A DNA stretch of 64,000 nucleotides, taken from Flavobacteriales bacterium (GTDB lineage Bacteria; Bacteroidota; Bacteroidia; Flavobacteriales_F; PHOS-HE28). The notes beneath the pieces were generated by a model. That model was given only the letters and a program-made list of their open reading frames with translations. It searched no databases and was not told the origin of the DNA. Each line of letters begins with the position of its first letter. Position 1 is the first letter of the stretch. Positions 36,287-44,891 of this stretch are shown in pieces. A program made the position numbers and the translations under genes. The stretch is taken from positions 248,001 through 312,000 of the forward strand of contig JADIYA010000006.1 in the NCBI GenBank assembly GCA_016705545.1. Reading direction: 5' to 3'.

Positions 36287-36318
36287 GGGAAGCGGCGCTT
36301 TGGTTGCACCGAGCCTCG

Positions 36319-36362
36319 CGAAGCAATGGGGCAGCACGAAGTCAACACCTGATGGATATCAG
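36319..36362 (-). promoter_or_regulatory. Site G: Fnr-type dyad and -7 element before the multicopper oxidase
   Basis: CTGAT-ATCC-ATCAG on the minus strand (36362-36349, perfect dyad) and -7-like TTGCTTCG at 36326-36319, spacing 22 nt. No CGGA-N8-TCCG here on this side. The rest of 36287-36637 holds site H and no gene. Confidence 0.6.
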
Positions 36363-36551
36363 CGGAATCTGAAGAGGTCCGCTTCCGTATTGCGTGCACA
36401 CCATGCGAAGTGCTGCACGGAAGATCCTCTTGTGCAGATCAGCGGTTCATCAAGCCGGTTGGTCTCCATCGCGACGGTCGTCAACACCACCAGCTTGCAG
36501 GTGGTTGAAAAGCAAATGAGCGGAGCCAACGAGGTTGATCATGGGCCAGAC

Positions 36552-36565
36552 CTGACGGAAGTCAG
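36552..36565 (+). promoter_or_regulatory. Site H: Fnr-type dyad before ccoS-ccoNO
   Basis: CTGAC-GGAA-GTCAG, a perfect dyad 72 bp before ccoS. No good -7 element at the usual distance; GACACTTG at 36592-36599 is 4-5 nt further away than in the other promoters. Confidence 0.55.
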
Positions 36566-36637
36566 AATCGCTCATGACCACTCTCAGGATGCGACACTTG
36601 CGTGACAGTCACTTTCGCCGCGCAAAGGAAATCCGTG

Positions 36638-36820
36638 ATGAGCGTCATCTTCCTCCTGATTGCCGTGAGCACCGTGGTGGCGCTCTTCTTCCTGGCGGCC
36701 TTCGTGCGCGCGGTGAAGAGCGGGCAATTCGATGACGACCGATCACCGGCCGTGCGCATGCTGAATGACCAATCGCCCGCTCCTGTTGCCGACGCGGGCT
36801 CCACTTCCACCAATCCCTGA
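36638..36820 (+). CDS. ccoS: cbb3 oxidase assembly protein CcoS
   Basis: 60 residues: one membrane helix (SVIFLLIAVSTVVALFFLAA) followed by FVRAVKSGQFDDDRSPAVRML, the CcoS signature. Needed for cofactor insertion into cbb3 oxidase. ATG 36638 follows AAGGAAATCC as ribosome-binding site; the frame opens 12 codons earlier without support. ccoNO starts 3 bp after its stop. Confidence 0.93.
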   Translation: MSVIFLLIAVSTVVALFFLAAFVRAVKSGQFDDDRSPAVRMLNDQSPAPVADAGSTSTNP

Positions 36821-36823
36821 GCG

Positions 36824-39004
36824 ATGACCGAGCGCTTCCAGTACGACAACCGCATCGTCAAGAACTTCCTTTTCGTCACCATCCTATGGGGCATCGTGGG
36901 CATGCTCGTGGGGCTGATCGCAGCCGTGCAGATGGTGGCGCAGAACACGCCGCCTGATGCCTGGTACTTCTGGATCGTGCGGCCCTTCACCTGGCTGGGC
37001 GAACTGGAATGGACCAAGTTCGGCCGCATCCGTCCGTTGCATACCAACGCGGTGATCTTCGCCTTCGTCGGCAACGCCATATTCGCTGGCGTGTACTACA
37101 GTCTTCAGCGGCTGCTGAAGGCGCGCATGTTCAGCGATGCGCTGGGCAGGATCCACTTCTGGGGATGGCAGCTCATCATCGTGCTCGCCGCGGTGACGCT
37201 CCCGCTGGGCATGACCACCGGCAAGGAGTACGCGGAGCTCGAATGGCCCATCGACATCCTGATCACGCTGGTCTGGGTGGTGTTCGGCATCAACATGTTC
37301 GGCACCATCCTTAAGCGGCGCGAGCGGCACCTGTACGTGGCCATCTGGTTCTACATCGCCACGTGGGTCACCGTGGCCATGCTGCACATCACCAACAGCA
37401 TCGAGCTGCCCATCTCGCTCACCAAGAGCTATAGCTGGTACGCCGGCGTTCAGGATGCGCTGGTGCAATGGTGGTACGGCCACAACGCGGTGGCCTTCTT
37501 CCTCACCACGCCCTTCCTCGGCCTCATGTACTACTTCATGCCGAAGGCCGCCAACCGACCGGTTTACAGCTACAAGCTCTCGATCATCCACTTCTGGGCG
37601 CTCATCTTCCTGTACATCTGGGCGGGCCCGCACCACCTGATCTACAGCGCCCTGCCCGATTGGGCGCAGAGTCTGGGCACGGTGTTCAGCATCATGCTCA
37701 TCGCGCCGAGCTGGGGCGGGATGCTCAACGGCCTGCTCACCCTGCGCGGCGCTTGGGACCGTGTGCGCGAGGACCCTGTGCTCAAGTTCATGGTGGTGGC
37801 CGTGACCTGCTACGGCATGGCCACGCTCGAAGGTCCGCTGCTGAGCCTGAAGAGCTGGAACGCCATGGCCCACTTCACTGATTGGATCATCGCCCACGTG
37901 CATATCGGCGGAATCGGCTGGAATGGCATGCTCACTTTCGGCATCGTGTACTGGATGGTGCCGCGCCTCTTCGGCACCAAGCTCTACAGCGTGAAGCTGG
38001 CCAACACGCACTTCTGGTTCGGCACGTTGGGCATCGTGTTCTACGCCATCCCCTTGTACCTCGCCGGCTTCTGGCAGAGCGGCATGTGGAAGCAGTTCAC
38101 TCCCGACGGATACCTGGTGTACAAGAACTTCCTCGACACCGTGGTGGAGATCAAGCCGGCGTATTGGCTGCGCGCGCTGGGAGGCCTGCTCTACCTCACG
38201 GGCGCTTTCATCATGGTGTACAACGTGGTGAAGACCGTGAAGAGCGGGAAGCTCATCGCGAACGAGGATGCCGAAGCACCTGCTTTGGAGAAAGTCGCTC
38301 CCGAGGATGGCGGCTACTGGCACCGCTGGATCGAGCGCCGTCCCATCCAGATGCTGGTGATCAGCCTGGTGCTCGTGGCCATCGGCGGCCTCTTCGAGAT
38401 GGTGCCCACCTTCCTGGTGAAGAGCAACATCCCCACCATCACGCATGTGAAGCCCTACACGCCGCTTGAGCTGCAAGGCCGCGACATCTATGTGCGCGAA
38501 GGCTGCTACACCTGCCATAGCCAGATGATCCGCCCCTTCCGCAGTGAGACCGAGCGCTACGGTGAGTACGCCAAGGCGGGCGAGTTCGTGTACGACCACC
38601 CTTTCCAATGGGGCAGCAAGCGCACCGGCCCGGACCTGCTCCGGGAAGGTGGGAAGTACGGCCACAGCTGGCACTACTATCACATGTACGACCCCACCAG
38701 CATGAGCCCGGGCTCATTGATGCCGCCGTACACCCACCTCTACGAGCACGACCTCGACACCACCACTACCAAGAAGAAGATCGAGGCCATGCTCACCATG
38801 GGCGTGCCCTATGACAAAGAGCCCTATGGCCCCGGCTTCGCCGATCGCGCCAATGCGCATCTGATGCAGCAGCGCGGTGAGATCGTGGCCGGGCTGAAGA
38901 AGGATGGCATCGATGCGCCGGCAGACAAGGAGATCATCGCGCTGATCGCCTACCTGCAGCGCCTCGGCACCGACATCCAGGCCAAGGAAACCGCCCAACA
39001 ATAG
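36824..39004 (+). CDS. ccoNO: cbb3-type cytochrome c oxidase, fused subunits I and II
   Basis: 726 residues. Residues 1 to about 480 are CcoN with 12 helices: heme b His in RPLHTNAVIF (about 73), CuB/heme histidines in WWYGHNAVAFF, GPHHLIYS and HFTDWIIAHVHIGGIGWNG. From about 500 to 726 it is CcoO: one anchor helix and a mono-heme domain with CYTCH near 561 in REGCYTCHSQMIRPFRSE and SPGSLMPPYTHL. The fusion is normal in Bacteroidota. Terminal oxidase with high oxygen affinity. Confidence 0.97.
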   Translation: MTERFQYDNRIVKNFLFVTILWGIVGMLVGLIAAVQMVAQNTPPDAWYFWIVRPFTWLGELEWTKFGRIRPLHTNAVIFAFVGNAIFAGVYYSLQRLLKARMFSDALGRIHFWGWQLIIVLAAVTLPLGMTTGKEYAELEWPIDILITLVWVVFGINMFGTILKRRERHLYVAIWFYIATWVTVAMLHITNSIELPISLTKSYSWYAGVQDALVQWWYGHNAVAFFLTTPFLGLMYYFMPKAANRPVYSYKLSIIHFWALIFLYIWAGPHHLIYSALPDWAQSLGTVFSIMLIAPSWGGMLNGLLTLRGAWDRVREDPVLKFMVVAVTCYGMATLEGPLLSLKSWNAMAHFTDWIIAHVHIGGIGWNGMLTFGIVYWMVPRLFGTKLYSVKLANTHFWFGTLGIVFYAIPLYLAGFWQSGMWKQFTPDGYLVYKNFLDTVVEIKPAYWLRALGGLLYLTGAFIMVYNVVKTVKSGKLIANEDAEAPALEKVAPEDGGYWHRWIERRPIQMLVISLVLVAIGGLFEMVPTFLVKSNIPTITHVKPYTPLELQGRDIYVREGCYTCHSQMIRPFRSETERYGEYAKAGEFVYDHPFQWGSKRTGPDLLREGGKYGHSWHYYHMYDPTSMSPGSLMPPYTHLYEHDLDTTTTKKKIEAMLTMGVPYDKEPYGPGFADRANAHLMQQRGEIVAGLKKDGIDAPADKEIIALIAYLQRLGTDIQAKETAQQ

Positions 39005-39015
39005 CACCCGAAGCA

Positions 39016-39216
39016 ATGCTCAAGTTCATCAAAGGGCACATGACCTCCATCGATCACGTGGACCTCTTTCCGGTGCTCGCCTTCATCCTCTTCTTCTCCC
39101 TTTTCATCGGCGTGCTCTTCTGGGTGCGCGCCATGCGACGGGACCAAGTCGATCACATGAGCTCACTGCCTTTGGCTGATGATGCCTCTAATGCCACCAC
39201 GAACCATGCGCACTGA
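39016..39216 (+). CDS. ccoQ: CcoQ-like small subunit
   Basis: 66 residues with one membrane helix VLAFILFFSLFIGVLFWV and RAMRRDQVDHMSSLPLADD, placed between ccoO and ccoP as usual. Overlaps the ccoP start by 11 bp. Confidence 0.8.
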   Translation: MLKFIKGHMTSIDHVDLFPVLAFILFFSLFIGVLFWVRAMRRDQVDHMSSLPLADDASNATTNHAH

Positions 39217-40380
39217 ACCTGCCCGACTTCACCGGGTGCTGGCAACCGCCGCCCTGGTAACCGCTACCATCACCGCTGCCGCGCAGGATGCGGCACCCGC
39301 CGCCGATCAGCCGCTGATCCCGGTAAGCGGCACCGTGAACTACGTGATGATGGGCTTGGCCGTGGTGCAAGTGGTGCTGATCCTGGCCATGAGCTCGATC
39401 CTCCGCACGATGATGGGCAGCACGGGCTGGATGCGCAAGCTCACCGAGCGGCACAGCAAAGCCGCCGTGCTCCTTCCCTTCCTGCTCCTCGCGGGAGGCG
39501 CGCAGGCACAGGCCTATGTGGAGCCGACCACGACCATGAGCCATCAGGAGCTCTTCTACCTGTTGCTGGTGATCAATGTGTTCCTATTCATCGTACTCCT
39601 GGTGCAGATCAACCTGCTTCGCGGCACCATGCGCGCGGTCACCGGGGTATTCGAGGAGCAAGGCAGCCCGAGCACCGTCGCCTCGAAGCGCCCATCGATC
39701 GTGGCGAAGCTCATGGATGCCCTTACCCGCCGGCCCGCTAAAGAGGTGGAGGAGCGCGACCTGCTCATGCACCATGAATATGACGGCATCCGCGAATTGG
39801 ACAACGTGCTTCCGCCTTGGTGGGTGTGGCTCTTCTTGGCACCATCGCCTGGGGCGTGCTCTACTTGGTGAACATGCACGTGACCGGAACATGGAACGAC
39901 TCGAAAGAGGAGTACATCGCCGAGATGGAGCAGGCTAAGGCTGATGTAGCCGCTTTCGTGGCCAAAGCCGGCGCATCCGTGGATGAGAACACCGTGACCG
40001 TGACAACGGATGCCGGCGCGCTCGCTGCCGCTAAGGAGACCTTCACCACGTACTGTGCAGCATGCCATGGCGCTGATGGCGCAGGCTCCGAAACCAGCGT
40101 GGGTCCCAATCTCACCGATGCGTATTGGCTGCATGGCGGCGGGGTAAAGGACATCTTCAAGACCATCAAGTACGGTGTGCCGGCCAAAGGCATGATCAGC
40201 TGGAAGAGCCAATTGAAGCCCAATGAGATCCAGGCCATCGCCAGCTACATCCTCAGCCTGCAAGGCTCCGGCGGCCCCACTCAGAAAGCAGCGCAGGGTG
40301 AATTATGGAAGGATGCCGCAGCTCCCGCAGACTCCACGGTCACCATGGCTGATACCGCGCAGGTGGCCATGAATGACTGA
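39206..40380 (+). CDS. ccoP: cbb3 oxidase subunit III CcoP, frameshifted in this sequence
   Basis: About 391 residues. Signal-like N-terminus, helices near 45-65 and 110-135, the CcoP signature HHEYDGIRELDNVLPPWW with the helix that follows, then a cytochrome c domain with TYCAACHGADGAG and GMISWKSQL as the distal Met region. Only one CxxCH is visible, whereas proteobacterial CcoP has two. The frame breaks at TT 39836-39837: one more T restores WLFFGTIAWGVLYL. Carries electrons to CcoO/CcoN. A terminator follows. Confidence 0.9.
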
Positions 40381-40397
40381 ATTGCAAATGCTGTCGG

Positions 40398-40430
40398 GCC
40401 GGGCGCTCCATCAGGGCGCCCGGCTCTTTT
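40398..40430 (+). terminator. Intrinsic terminator after ccoP
   Basis: 9-bp stem GCCGGGCGC (40398-40406) / GCGCCCGGC (40416-40424) with a 9-nt loop, then TCTTTTC. Confidence 0.8.
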
Positions 40431-40469
40431 CAACGTATTCCAGAGCATCGCCATCGCTTTGAGTTCCGT

Positions 40470-40535
40470 GTGACCCAAATCACGCATCGGAACTGACGGA
40501 TATCAGCCCATTCAACGCAGAGACCCGGAGTTTTG
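40470..40535 (+). promoter_or_regulatory. Site I: tandem Fnr-type dyads and -7 element before ccoG
   Basis: GTGAC-CCAA-ATCAC at 40470-40483 and CTGAC-GGAT-ATCAG at 40493-40506, 23 bp apart start to start. The -7-like GAGTTTTG lies at 40528-40535, 21 nt after the second, so the second should act as the class II site and the first as an auxiliary one. Confidence 0.6.
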
Positions 40536-40595
40536 CGGTCGACACAGCATCGCGGCTGACGATCATCACCGAAGGCGGCTTCATAACCGAACCGA

Positions 40596-42050
40596 ATGGC
40601 CCAGCAACCCGCACACGCCGCTCGCGATGCTCGCGCCGAAGCCTCGCGCGACGAGAGCTTCCGCGACTCCATCAGCACGGTGGACAAGCGCGGCAAGCGC
40701 ATTTGGGTCTATCCGAAGAAGCCCAGCGGCAAGTGGACCACGCGCAGGCAATGGTTCGCCTACTCCCTGTTGGCGCTTTTGTTCGCTGGTCCCTTCCTGC
40801 GCATCGGTGGCGAGCCGCTGCTGATGATCAATGTGATTGAGCGGCGCTTCGTCTTCTTCGGGCAGACCTTCTGGCCGCAGGACTTCCTGATCTTCGTTGT
40901 GGGCTTCCTCGCCTTCATTGTCTTCGTTGCGCTATTCACCGTGGCCTTCGGTCGCCTATTCTGCGGATGGGCCTGTCCGCAAACGGTGTTCATGGAGCAG
41001 GTGTTCCGCCGCATCGAGTATTGGATCGAAGGTGACTGGAAGCACCAGCAACTCTTGAACAAGGCGCCGATGTCGGCTGAAAAGCTGGGCAAGAAGACGC
41101 TCAAGCACCTCTCCTTCTTCAGCATCAGTTTCATCATCGGCAACACCTTCCTGGCCTACCTCATCGGCAGCGATGAGCTCATGCGCATCATCACCGAGCC
41201 GCCAGCGGAGCATGTCTCCGGGCTCATCGCCATGCTGGCCTTCAGCGGTGCCTTCTACGGGAACTTCGCCTTCTTCCGTGAGCAGGCCTGCACCACCGTC
41301 TGCCCATACGGCCGGCTGCAGGGCGTGCTGCTCGACCGCAAGAGCGTGGTGATCGCCTACGACCACAAGCGCGGTGAGCAGCGCTCGGGCTGGCGCAAGG
41401 GCGAGGATCGCGGCGCCGTGGGCAAGGGCGATTGCATCGATTGCAAGGCCTGCGTGCATGTATGCCCAACCGGCATCGACATCCGCAATGGCACCCAGCT
41501 CGAATGCGTGAACTGCACGGCCTGCATTGATGCGTGCGACCACATCATGGACAGCGTTGGACTGCCGAAGGGATTGGTGCGCTATGCCAGCGAGGATGAG
41601 ATCACCGCGAAGAAACCATTCGCATTCAACCTGCGGATGAAGGCATACACAGCGGTGCTGCTCGTGCTCGTCGGCGCGCTCGGCACGCTCATCGCCACGC
41701 GCAGCGAGACACGCACCACCTTCCTGCGCACGCCGGGCATGCTCTTTCAGGAGCGCCCCGATGGACGCGTGAGCAACCTGTACGCACTGAAGGTGGCCAA
41801 CAAGACACCACGCGAATTGCCCTTGCGATTCGAGGTGCTGAATGTCGATGGCGGCGAGGTGATGATCGTGGGCAAGCCCATCGTGCTGCAGCCCGGTGAG
41901 CTCGCCAGCGGCGAGGTCTTCCTGATCCTGCCGAAGGATGCCGTGACGGCAATGAAGAACCGCGTCATCGTCGGTGTGTTCAGCGGCGATGAGCTGCTGG
42001 AGAAAGTGACCACCTCTTTCGTAGGACCCATGAAACCGCCTGGAACATGA
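40596..42050 (+). CDS. ccoG: cbb3 oxidase accessory protein CcoG (RdxA/FixG)
   Basis: 484 residues. Membrane helices with RLFCGWACPQTVFMEQVFR (about 124-142), QACTTVCPYGRLQGVL, and two ferredoxin motifs CIDCKACVHVCPTGIDIRNG and CVNCTACIDACD. The C-terminal Ig-like domain starts near 370. CcoG reduces copper for cbb3 assembly. Own promoter with tandem dyads; the stop overlaps ccoH (ATGA). Confidence 0.96.
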   Translation: MAQQPAHAARDARAEASRDESFRDSISTVDKRGKRIWVYPKKPSGKWTTRRQWFAYSLLALLFAGPFLRIGGEPLLMINVIERRFVFFGQTFWPQDFLIFVVGFLAFIVFVALFTVAFGRLFCGWACPQTVFMEQVFRRIEYWIEGDWKHQQLLNKAPMSAEKLGKKTLKHLSFFSISFIIGNTFLAYLIGSDELMRIITEPPAEHVSGLIAMLAFSGAFYGNFAFFREQACTTVCPYGRLQGVLLDRKSVVIAYDHKRGEQRSGWRKGEDRGAVGKGDCIDCKACVHVCPTGIDIRNGTQLECVNCTACIDACDHIMDSVGLPKGLVRYASEDEITAKKPFAFNLRMKAYTAVLLVLVGALGTLIATRSETRTTFLRTPGMLFQERPDGRVSNLYALKVANKTPRELPLRFEVLNVDGGEVMIVGKPIVLQPGELASGEVFLILPKDAVTAMKNRVIVGVFSGDELLEKVTTSFVGPMKPPGT

Positions 42051-42484
42051 ACTGGGGAAAAGGACTTGCCATCAGCCTGATCGCCTTCGCGGCGATGATG
42101 GCCGCTTTCGGGATCGCCAGCGCACGCCGCACCGAATCACTCGTCACCGAGGAATACTACACCGAGGAACTGCGCTACCAGCAGCGCATCGATGCACAGG
42201 GGCGTGCGCTATCGCTGAGCGTCCCAGTGGCCATCGTGGCGGGAAAGGACCGCTTGCGCATCCAATTCCCCGCAGAACTGGCAGGCAAAGCGATCACCGG
42301 TGAACTGCACTTGCTCCGACCCAACGATGCGCGGGCTGATCGCAAGCTGAGCATTGCTGCGAATGAGGTTGGCCTGTTCGAATCCGATGCATTGGAACTC
42401 TGGCCGGGCCGCTACGATGCTTCGTTGGAGTGGCAGTGCGATGGCGTCACATATCACAGCGCTGAGAAGCTGGTGGTGCAATGA
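42047..42484 (+). CDS. ccoH: cbb3 oxidase assembly protein CcoH/FixH
   Basis: 145 residues: N-terminal membrane helix (ISLIAFAAMMAAFGIASA), VTEEYYTEELRYQQRID, then a small beta-sandwich ending YHSAEKLVVQ, all typical of FixH. Overlaps both neighbours by 4 bp. Confidence 0.88.
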   Translation: MNWGKGLAISLIAFAAMMAAFGIASARRTESLVTEEYYTEELRYQQRIDAQGRALSLSVPVAIVAGKDRLRIQFPAELAGKAITGELHLLRPNDARADRKLSIAANEVGLFESDALELWPGRYDASLEWQCDGVTYHSAEKLVVQ

Positions 42485-43188
42485 ACCCTTTGCTGGGCAC
42501 GGCTCTCCTGCTTGGCTTGGCCGGCAGTGCGCATTGCTTGGGCATGTGCGGCCCCATCGCCCTGGCGGTGCCCTCCCCAAGGCCCGATTGGCGATCGCGC
42601 TTTTCGAGCACGGTGCTCTTGAACAGCGGTCGGGTGGCCACGTATGCGCTCATCGGCGCTGCATTCGGCTTCTTCGGGCATGGATTGAGGATCGTGGGCT
42701 TGCAGCAGGCGTCATCCATAATTGCCGGCATCATCCTGCTCTTGAGCATCGTGGTGCCCGGTGCGCTCGAACGCTGGCTTCCCGCATCGCGCGCTGCGCT
42801 GCTCATCAGCAGGCTGCGGTCTTCGCTGGCGCGGAACCTGAAGCGGACCGCACCGGAGGCACTGGTGCTCACCGGCATGCTCAATGGCCTCCTCCCTTGC
42901 GGACTCGTGTATGCGGCGGCCATTGGCTCTGCCGTGATGGGGACAGCTGGTCAAGGTGCGCTCTACATGGTGCTCTTCGGCTTAGGCACATGGCCGATGC
43001 TATTCGCCCTGCGCATGGGCAGCGGCTTGCTCGGACAGCAAGCGCGTCAAGCGTTGCGGCGTGCATCGCCTGTGCTGGTTGGCATGGTGGCCTTGCTTCT
43101 GGTGCTGCGCGGATTGGAGCTCGGCATCCCCTACCTGAGCCCCATCAGCCCTCTGATCGGTGCCGAGGCTTCGGCATGCCATCCTTGA
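42481..43188 (+). CDS. SafE/TauE-like membrane protein of the cco cluster
   Basis: 235 residues with six helices; LLGLAGSAHCLGMCGPIALAV at the N-terminus and GMLNGLLPCGLVYAA mid-protein are the COG2836 hallmarks. This branch follows ccoGH in many genomes and is thought to take part in copper handling during cbb3 assembly, perhaps beside the CcoI ATPase, which is broken in this window. Confidence 0.85.
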   Translation: MNPLLGTALLLGLAGSAHCLGMCGPIALAVPSPRPDWRSRFSSTVLLNSGRVATYALIGAAFGFFGHGLRIVGLQQASSIIAGIILLLSIVVPGALERWLPASRAALLISRLRSSLARNLKRTAPEALVLTGMLNGLLPCGLVYAAAIGSAVMGTAGQGALYMVLFGLGTWPMLFALRMGSGLLGQQARQALRRASPVLVGMVALLLVLRGLELGIPYLSPISPLIGAEASACHP

Positions 43189-43256
43189 TCGCGTGATGAT
43201 CCTCACCCACCACCTGGGTTCCGGAGGGCACCTTTGGCTCGCTAACACCTGCTGAT

Positions 43257-43460
43257 ATGAAACCGAACATGGGAACTGCCGATCGCGTTATCCGCGTCAT
43301 CCTGGCCACCGTGATGGCCATCCTCTACTTCACCGACACCGTTGGCGGGACCTTGGGCTTGGTATTGCTCGTGCTGGCTGCTGTCTTCCTGCTCACCAGC
43401 TTTATGCGATTCTGTCCGTTGTATGCGCCATTCGGGATCAGCACCTGCAAGACAAAATGA
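43257..43460 (+). CDS. DUF2892 family membrane protein
   Basis: 67 residues: NMGTADRVIRVILATVMAIL then a second helix and FMRFCPLYAPFGISTCKTK, the DUF2892 pattern (a YgaP-like membrane anchor without rhodanese). Its two cysteines may bind sulfur species or metal. Overlaps the next gene by 4 bp. Confidence 0.8.
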   Translation: MKPNMGTADRVIRVILATVMAILYFTDTVGGTLGLVLLVLAAVFLLTSFMRFCPLYAPFGISTCKTK

Positions 43461-43657
43461 AGAGGGCTTGGTTGATCACGTTGGGTGCTGCGCTCGCGGG
43501 AGCTGCTGCGGGCTACATGTACTATAGCCTGGTGGGCTGCGCTTCCGGGAGCTGTGCCATCACCAGTAGTCCGGTGAACAGCAGCCTTTATGGGGCCTTG
43601 ATGGGAGGCCTGCTCGCCAACTCGTTCGCGCAGAAACAGCCCAAGGCACAGGATTGA
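43457..43657 (+). CDS. DUF6132-like small membrane protein
   Basis: 66 residues: an N-terminal helix WLITLGAALAGAAAGYMYY, then GCASGSCAITSSPVNSSLYGALMGG. The paired Cys motif GCxSGxC ITSxP is that of DUF6132 proteins in Bacteroidota, often next to DUF2892 as here. Function unknown. Confidence 0.7.
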   Translation: MKRAWLITLGAALAGAAAGYMYYSLVGCASGSCAITSSPVNSSLYGALMGGLLANSFAQKQPKAQD

Positions 43658-44263
43658 TCAAGCCACGGTGCTAACCAGCGTTATCGAGCCGCGTGATAGC
43701 TTGACCTTGCCGCGTTGAGCGAGCTGATGAAGGAGCCGGGTGATGACTTCTCGAGGGGAATTGAGCTCCTGCGCTATCTCTTGGTGGGTCACCTTCAGTG
43801 TGTGCTCTCCGGTGGCTTGGGCGCGCTTCACCAAGTAGGTCCACAGCTGCTCATCGAGTCGGGTGAACGCTACCACCTCGATGGTCTCCAGCAGTTCATT
43901 GAATCGCTGGTTCTGCGTATCGCTCACGAATCGGCGCCACTCGGGATAGACCATCCACTCCTCCATGAAGCGCGCAGGGATCATCACCAGTTCCGCATCC
44001 TCTTCAACGATCGCGACCACCGGGCTGGGCTGCATGCCGCTGCAGCAATTCAGGCTCATGGCGCAGCTCTCGCCGGGCATGATGTGGTACAGGAAGCGCT
44101 CCTGCCCATGCGCGTTCTGCGCCAGGATGCGCAGGCTCCCGCTCAGCACGATCGGGATGTGCGAGATCGTATCGCCCACGGTCATGAGCACCTCTCCGGC
44201 TGAGAGCTTTCGGCGGATGCCCTCCCGCTCCACGGCCATGGCCAATTCCTCCGTTTTGAACAT
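43658..44263 (-). CDS. Crp/Fnr family transcriptional regulator (third)
   Basis: 201 residues. Effector barrel with ISHIPIVLSGSLRIL and GESCAMSLNCCSGMQPSP (three cysteines, possibly redox or metal sensing), and winged helix with recognition helix SPREVITRLLHQL. The RExxxR pattern is that of Crp, unlike the Fnr-like helices of the other two paralogues. Divergent from the cysteine-dioxygenase gene across the dyad at 44295-44308, so probably self-regulated. Stop is directly behind the DUF6132-like gene stop. Confidence 0.9.
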   Translation of the reverse strand: MFKTEELAMAVEREGIRRKLSAGEVLMTVGDTISHIPIVLSGSLRILAQNAHGQERFLYHIMPGESCAMSLNCCSGMQPSPVVAIVEEDAELVMIPARFMEEWMVYPEWRRFVSDTQNQRFNELLETIEVVAFTRLDEQLWTYLVKRAQATGEHTLKVTHQEIAQELNSPREVITRLLHQLAQRGKVKLSRGSITLVSTVA

Positions 44264-44294
44264 GGCGCCAAGCTATCATGCTTCATGCTTCTGG

Positions 44295-44337
44295 CTGACA
44301 CTTGTCAGAATGGCCTTCCGGCACCCCGGTAGTTTCG
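44295..44337 (+). promoter_or_regulatory. Site J: Fnr-type dyad and -7 element before the cysteine-dioxygenase gene
   Basis: CTGAC-ACTT-GTCAG (perfect dyad, 44295-44308) and -7-like TAGTTTCG at 44330-44337, spacing 21 nt. The dyad also lies 31 bp upstream of the divergent Crp/Fnr gene. Confidence 0.6.
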
Positions 44338-44375
44338 CGATGCGAGGAGCCCTGATTTTATGGGCGCGTGCTTCT

Positions 44376-44891
44376 ATGCCCCGATACCCCATTCGATCCA
44401 TTGATGAGCTGCTGAAGGAGCTGCTCCGTCATCGCGAGCCGGAGGCCTACGGCCCCATCCTGCAACGCTATGAGGTGCCCACACGCGATCTGGAGCCGTA
44501 TTTCCGTTGGAATCCGCGCCATTATACGCGGACATGCATCCACCGGAACGACCAGTTCGAGCTCTTGGTGATTTGCTACGAACCCGGCCAGCGCACGAGC
44601 ATCCACGACTACGACAGCCAGACCGCGTGGATCCATCCGGTGATGGGCGAGGTGGTGGAGGAATGCTACGCCACCATTCCTGAAGGCGGCCTGAAAATGC
44701 TCAGCGAGCATCACCTCGCGCCTGGCACCGACGATGTGCTCACCAACGGCCGCTCCATCCATCGATTCATCAATCCGGGCCCCGACCGCGCCGTGACCCT
44801 GAACCTCTACGCCAAGCCCATGAGCAAATGGCGGGTGTATGATGAGCGCACGGGCACCGCCAGTGTCTCGCCCGCTGGTCCGCCACGATGA
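44376..44891 (+). CDS. Cysteine dioxygenase family (cupin) protein
   Basis: 171 residues: RSIDELLKELL at the N-terminus, YTRTCIHRNDQFELLVICYEPGQRTSIHDYD (55 to 85) with the cupin metal site, and SIHRFINPG toward the end with the last histidine. Where proteobacterial enzymes have HDH, the text reads HDYD, so one metal ligand appears replaced. Likely thiol dioxygenase, substrate uncertain. ATG 44376 fits the family; an in-frame ATG at 44340, 2 nt after the -7 element, is an alternative. The stop overlaps the kinase gene by 4 bp. Confidence 0.75.
   Translation: MPRYPIRSIDELLKELLRHREPEAYGPILQRYEVPTRDLEPYFRWNPRHYTRTCIHRNDQFELLVICYEPGQRTSIHDYDSQTAWIHPVMGEVVEECYATIPEGGLKMLSEHHLAPGTDDVLTNGRSIHRFINPGPDRAVTLNLYAKPMSKWRVYDERTGTASVSPAGPPR

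Noticed and set aside
36601..36612. GTGACAGTCAC as another regulator dyad before ccoS
   Set aside because: The half-sites are separated by a single base instead of four, incompatible with the other sites; probably chance.
36884..38683. 599-codon minus-strand frame inside ccoNO
   Set aside because: Same shadow effect; the product has no recognisable fold and overlaps ccoNO completely.
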